Assembly: GCA_910578985.1 (NCBI GenBank)
Contig: CAJTSF010000010.1
Span: forward strand, 12,310-76,309
Reading direction: 5' to 3'
Length of the DNA: 64,000 nt
Source: an uncultured Odoribacter sp.
GTDB taxonomy: Bacteria > Bacteroidota > Bacteroidia > Bacteroidales > Marinifilaceae
Shown here: positions 61,194-64,000 of the stretch, one piece after another
Layout of the letters: every line of letters starts with the position of its first letter
How positions within the stretch are numbered: the first letter of the stretch is position 1
Notes under the pieces: generated by a model
What the model saw: only the letters and a program-made list of their open reading frames with translations
Told to the model about the DNA's origin: nothing
Databases searched by the model: none
Position numbers and translations under genes: made by a program

Positions 61194-61548
61194 TACTTGT
61201 TTTTGACTTAGATGCAGTTCTTAACGCTTCATCTATTTCCTTTATATCACACCCTTGTGGAGTTAGATGAATATTTGCTTCTTGCAATAATTCATAAACC
61301 CAAAGGTCTGTCTTAACCTTTTTTTCGCCATACGGTGAACGTTCTTTAATTAGATTTTGGACAAGTAAATCCCGTACATCAACATTCAAAATATCTGCAA
61401 TTTGATACAAGACAGGAATCGGAGGTTGTATTTTATTAGTTGCATATAGATTTACCATATTGAAACTTTTTCCAAGCAAGCCAGCTAATTCCGTCTGACT
61501 TAACCCTTTTGTTTCCAAAACCTCTTTTATCTTATTCATACCCGACAT
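61183..61548 (-). CDS. XRE-family transcriptional regulator
   Basis: A 121-residue protein with an N-terminal helix-turn-helix (about 8-62, with LSQTELAGLLGKSFNMVNLYATN). It is followed at an 11-base overlap by the methylase pseudogene, so it was probably the controller of that restriction-modification operon, though it could also act on the divergent pair to its right. It appears intact. The start may be 61548 or the ATG three codons later. Confidence 0.8.
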   Translation of the reverse strand: MSGMNKIKEVLETKGLSQTELAGLLGKSFNMVNLYATNKIQPPIPVLYQIADILNVDVRDLLVQNLIKERSPYGEKKVKTDLWVYELLQEANIHLTPQGCDIKEIDEALRTASKSKTSNAA

Positions 61549-61615
61549 TTTGCCTTTACGAATGCAAAGGTGAACAATTTTATTTGGTAATGAATGAGTT
61601 CTGAAAGAAAAGTTG

Positions 61616-61623
61616 TATCTTTG
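61616..61623 (+). promoter_or_regulatory. -7 promoter element (TATCTTTG) of the two-gene module
   Basis: TATCTTTG matches the consensus 26 bases before the ATG at 61650. A near match (CACCTTTG) on the minus strand at 61564-61571 could serve the XRE gene, giving a divergent control region of about 100 bases. Confidence 0.55.
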
Positions 61624-61649
61624 CAGTCAAAACAACAGTTAGAGTAGAA

Positions 61650-62054
61650 ATGAACATTGAATATGGTAGTTCCAAAGAAGTTAAATGTTATCGAGATTTT
61701 GTATTAAATCCCGATAATCGTAATGCCTCAAGAGCGTTTTCAAAGATTTTTGGTGCTAACCTAATGGAACCAGCAAAAAAGTTGCATGACCGATTGAGGA
61801 AATATGTTTCAGCTGGAGCCTATAATGCCATGTTTGGTCAAACAGATAATCGAATAGAAATAAAACAAGGATGTGCTAAAAAAGACCCCTTGATTTTGAA
61901 AGTTCGTGTTGGACGAGGACCAAGAAAATTCTTTAATCATATCATTGATGAAGAAAAGAATTTATTATTGGCACAAGATTGGCAAGGAGATTTCAACTCA
62001 ATAATGACAATATATGTTATTGCTGTAAATAATCACGATTATAACAATATATAA
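61650..62054 (+). CDS. hypothetical protein, possible toxin partner
   Basis: A 134-residue basic, soluble protein. I do not recognise a family. It starts after a promoter match and its stop is followed one base later by the start of the HELGH metallopeptidase gene, so the two are co-translated. Small proteins in front of HigA/M78-type proteins are often toxins, and the basic stretches (KVRVGRGPRKFF) would fit RNA contact, but this is context only. Confidence 0.6.
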   Translation: MNIEYGSSKEVKCYRDFVLNPDNRNASRAFSKIFGANLMEPAKKLHDRLRKYVSAGAYNAMFGQTDNRIEIKQGCAKKDPLILKVRVGRGPRKFFNHIIDEEKNLLLAQDWQGDFNSIMTIYVIAVNNHDYNNI

Positions 62055-62055
62055 A

Positions 62056-63126
62056 ATGGCTGCACTTGAAAAAATACCTGTATTAAACCCTTTGACGCTG
62101 CGCAATACAGTCGGAGGGGAACTTGCTGATATATTCGAGGCTCGCGGCATTAAGAATTTCGAAGAACTTATCGGCATTAAAGATTTAAGGAGTAAGGAAC
62201 AACTATCAAATAAAGCATTACGAAAAGCTGCTGAAATATTGGACGATTCTAATGTGTGTGAATATTTGGCTGATTTTCAGAAGGAGTATTTGGAAGAAAA
62301 GCCACGGTATGTGGCTAATTACAATCAGGCAAAAAAGACATATACCAAGCTAAAAAAAGTATTGCCTTTGCTGCGTGGTGAATTCACGGAAGGGTATGAT
62401 ATTCTTGATGATATTTTAGATTTCTTTGGTGTGAATTCCGACACGGAAATTTTTGAAACTTCCGAAAAACAAGCTGCATTATTCCGTTCCCAAAATAAAA
62501 TTGAGGTTGACTCAATAAATCTTCATGCTTGGTTGCGTCGTGGTGAACTTGATTTTAATGCCCTCAATCTCCCTGATTACAATGAATCAGAATTAATGAA
62601 TTGGATTGAATCAAGAGAATGGATGGCTCATATTGAAGATGTTGAGTATTTCAAATCTTTACCTTCAATATTTTCACGCTTTGGTGTAGGTTTGGTTTTT
62701 GTTCCCTCTCTGCCTAAAACTGTTTACGGAGCAATTCGTTGGATTGAAAACAAACCTCTCATTCAAATTTCGGATCGTGGACACGACCTTATATCTTGTT
62801 GGTTTACTCTCTTTCATGAATTAGGGCATGCTATCAAACATAAGAATGTTGAAATTTACGAAGGCGAGATAAACGAATCGAAAGCCAAGCAAAACAAACG
62901 GGAAAAGGAAGCCAATAAGTTTGCCAATGAATACTTGTTCAATGGAGATAATTTGCGAAAAGCCGTATTTGACCGAAAACGTGCTGGGTTGCCTATGACT
63001 GCAAACTTGTTGGCAGAAGAGTTTAATGTACGACCGATATTCGCTTCGTATTGGTTGCTAAAAGCACAATATGCGCCAGCTTTTCAACGTAGGATTCAGA
63101 TTGATTTTGTATCACAATATCAGTGA
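62056..63126 (+). CDS. ImmA/IrrE (M78) metallopeptidase-domain protein, HigA-like
   Basis: A 356-residue protein with zinc motif HELGHAIKH (about 255-263) and a later acidic/helical segment (KREKEANKFANEYLF) as in M78 peptidases. Residues about 110-185 (ILDDILDFFGV, LHAWLRRGELDF) resemble the region after the helix-turn-helix in HigA-type antitoxins with peptidase tails. A canonical helix-turn-helix is not visible at the N-terminus. It pairs with the 134-residue gene; an antitoxin or immunity role is inferred. A terminator follows. Confidence 0.75.
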   Translation: MAALEKIPVLNPLTLRNTVGGELADIFEARGIKNFEELIGIKDLRSKEQLSNKALRKAAEILDDSNVCEYLADFQKEYLEEKPRYVANYNQAKKTYTKLKKVLPLLRGEFTEGYDILDDILDFFGVNSDTEIFETSEKQAALFRSQNKIEVDSINLHAWLRRGELDFNALNLPDYNESELMNWIESREWMAHIEDVEYFKSLPSIFSRFGVGLVFVPSLPKTVYGAIRWIENKPLIQISDRGHDLISCWFTLFHELGHAIKHKNVEIYEGEINESKAKQNKREKEANKFANEYLFNGDNLRKAVFDRKRAGLPMTANLLAEEFNVRPIFASYWLLKAQYAPAFQRRIQIDFVSQYQ

Positions 63127-63143
63127 TTAAGAAATTCATGAAT

Positions 63144-63182
63144 AAAAATCTGTTGGAATAGAATCGCCAACAGATTTTTTTA
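63144..63182 (+). terminator. intrinsic terminator of the two-gene module
   Basis: A 13-base-pair stem (63144-63156 with 63167-63179) with a 10-base loop and a T-rich right arm, 18 bases after the stop codon. Confidence 0.8.
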
Positions 63183-63212
63183 TTGAAGCACACCTAATCT
63201 CAGGTTTATTTG

Positions 63213-63220
63213 TATTTTTG
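63213..63220 (+). promoter_or_regulatory. -7 promoter element (TATTTTTG) before an unexplained stretch
   Basis: TATTTTTG matches TAnnTTTG. The 150 bases after it (63221-63372) hold no gene start other than the broken transposase, and include a GTTGCT/AGCAAC pairing. It may belong to the insertion sequence or drive a small RNA. Confidence 0.35.
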
Positions 63221-63372
63221 CATACACAACGAGTTGCTAAGAAAGCATAGCTGAGCAGAATACAGCAACAAGAACGGTTGGCAAATCGTTACCTCAAAAT
63301 CGGGTAATCCTCCCAAAACCTTTAGAATAAGGCGATAAAAATTTATTCCAGACTTATAGAAAAACTGAAATT

Positions 63373-63895
63373 ATGCCCTATCTCAGCGTTGCGAAAAGAG
63401 GATATGTTTCCCAAGATTGTTTGATAGAGGTCGTCAACGCGATTCTTCACAAACTTAAAAGTGGTTGCCAATGGCATCAGTTGCCGGTCGGTCATCTCTT
63501 CGGTAAAGTCGTGCTGAGTTGGAATGCTGTATATCATCATTTCAGGGAATGGTGCAGACTTGGTGAATAGCAGACGATGTTCGCATCCATTATTAAGAAA
63601 TACAGACATTTGCTTGATATGTCCGTAACTCACATTGACGGTTCCCATACGCCTGCCGTAAAAGGTGGATAGTGTGTTGAATACCAGGGACGTAAAAAGC
63701 GAAAGATATCCAATTCTCTCTATATTTCCGACCGTCAGGGCTTGCCTTTGGCGATGTCTGAACCGCAAAAAGGCAACCATTCGGATCTTTATGAGGTTAA
63801 GGAAGCGTGTCAAGGAACTGGTTGTTCAACTTCAGAAGCTCTCCGGAAACAAAAACAGAGAGGGAGAGGATGGAAATTTCTTCTTTTGACAAAAA
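63373..63895 (+). pseudogene. IS5-type transposase pseudogene
   Basis: From the ATG at 63373 the frame reads an IS5-family start (KRGYVSQDCLIEVVNAILHK, then GCQWHQLPVGHLF, SWNAVYHHFREWC), is stopped by TAG at 63568-63570, continues in the same frame (THIDGSHTPAVKGG with the first DDE aspartate), is stopped again near 63672, and continues with ISDRQGLPLAMSEPQKGNHSDLYE before ending without the C-terminal part. The element is inactive. Inverted ends were not clearly identified. Confidence 0.8.
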
Positions 63896-63921
63896 ATAAT
63901 TGTAATTCATTCGCAAAAAGG

Positions 63922-63955
63922 AGGTTGTGTCAAAACTCTGACACAACCTTTTTTA
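63922..63955 (+). terminator. hairpin with T-tract downstream of the transposase remnant
   Basis: An 11-base-pair stem (63922-63932 with 63939-63949), 6-base loop and TTTTTT tail. It may terminate the transposase transcript or be an insertion-sequence end structure. Confidence 0.65.
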
Positions 63956-64000
63956 TGCCCAAAGCCCAGACTTTCGCAAGCCCGGGCTTTGTTATTACCC

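Overview
The window looks like a Bacteroidales chromosome. Many genes are preceded by the Bacteroidetes sigma-ABfr -7 element (TAnnTTTG). The window also carries a PorP/SprF protein with a gliding-type C-terminal-domain adhesin, SusC/BtuB-type TonB receptors, DUF4271, DUF4175 and DUF4292 proteins, and the order dut-TPR-DUF4292-EnvC. My guess of a family near Odoribacteraceae is weak inference. Base composition is uneven: about 10-17 kb and 45-59 kb are GC-richer, while 17-33 kb and 59.6-64 kb are AT-richer.

Layout. 1-6.4 kb: end of pyrH, dxs, an aminotransferase, an acyltransferase, two small genes and gltX, closed by a strong hairpin. 6.4-10.1 kb: a PIN/XRE-M78 toxin-antitoxin-like pair, then a von Willebrand A lipoprotein behind a long structured leader RNA. 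10.2-17.4 kb: a tRNA-dihydrouridine synthase, two outer-membrane proteins, a fused DAHP synthase-chorismate mutase and polA, with a large inverted-repeat element before polA. 17.4-26.6 kb: a 2,677-residue PKD-rich surface adhesin divergent from its PorP/SprF partner (type IX secretion). 26.5-30.4 kb: DUF4271 protein, hemD, rnpA, yidD and an S41 protease. 30.4-44.2 kb, all minus strand: uvrC, ade, a perfect parS palindrome, mnmG, ybeY, an anti-sigma-type ATPase, a DUF4175 protein, an EnvC-like protein, a DUF4292 lipoprotein, a TPR protein and dut. 44.6-46.4 kb: panD, panC, argR. 46.6-51.2 kb: a TonB receptor, a 178-bp inverted-repeat element, a DUF3592 protein and an M18 aminopeptidase.

51.3-59.4 kb is a complete cobalamin uptake operon: a sigma-ABfr promoter, a cobalamin riboswitch, a BtuG-like surface beta-propeller lipoprotein, a PKD-like surface lipoprotein, BtuB, BtuF, BtuC and BtuD. 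The surface lipoproteins and BtuB should bring B12 across the outer membrane, and BtuFCD should move it across the inner membrane.

59.4-64 kb is a decaying accessory region. It holds the 3' end of a thioredoxin-like gene joined to a truncated specificity-subunit gene, a DNA methylase broken by an apparent deletion, a frameshift and a stop codon, an intact XRE regulator, a divergent two-gene module ending in a HELGH metallopeptidase, and an IS5-type transposase pseudogene. The least explained items are the vWA leader RNA with its apparently permuted vWA protein, the two inverted-repeat elements, the uncharacterised B12-locus lipoprotein, and the gene pair at 61.6-63.1 kb.
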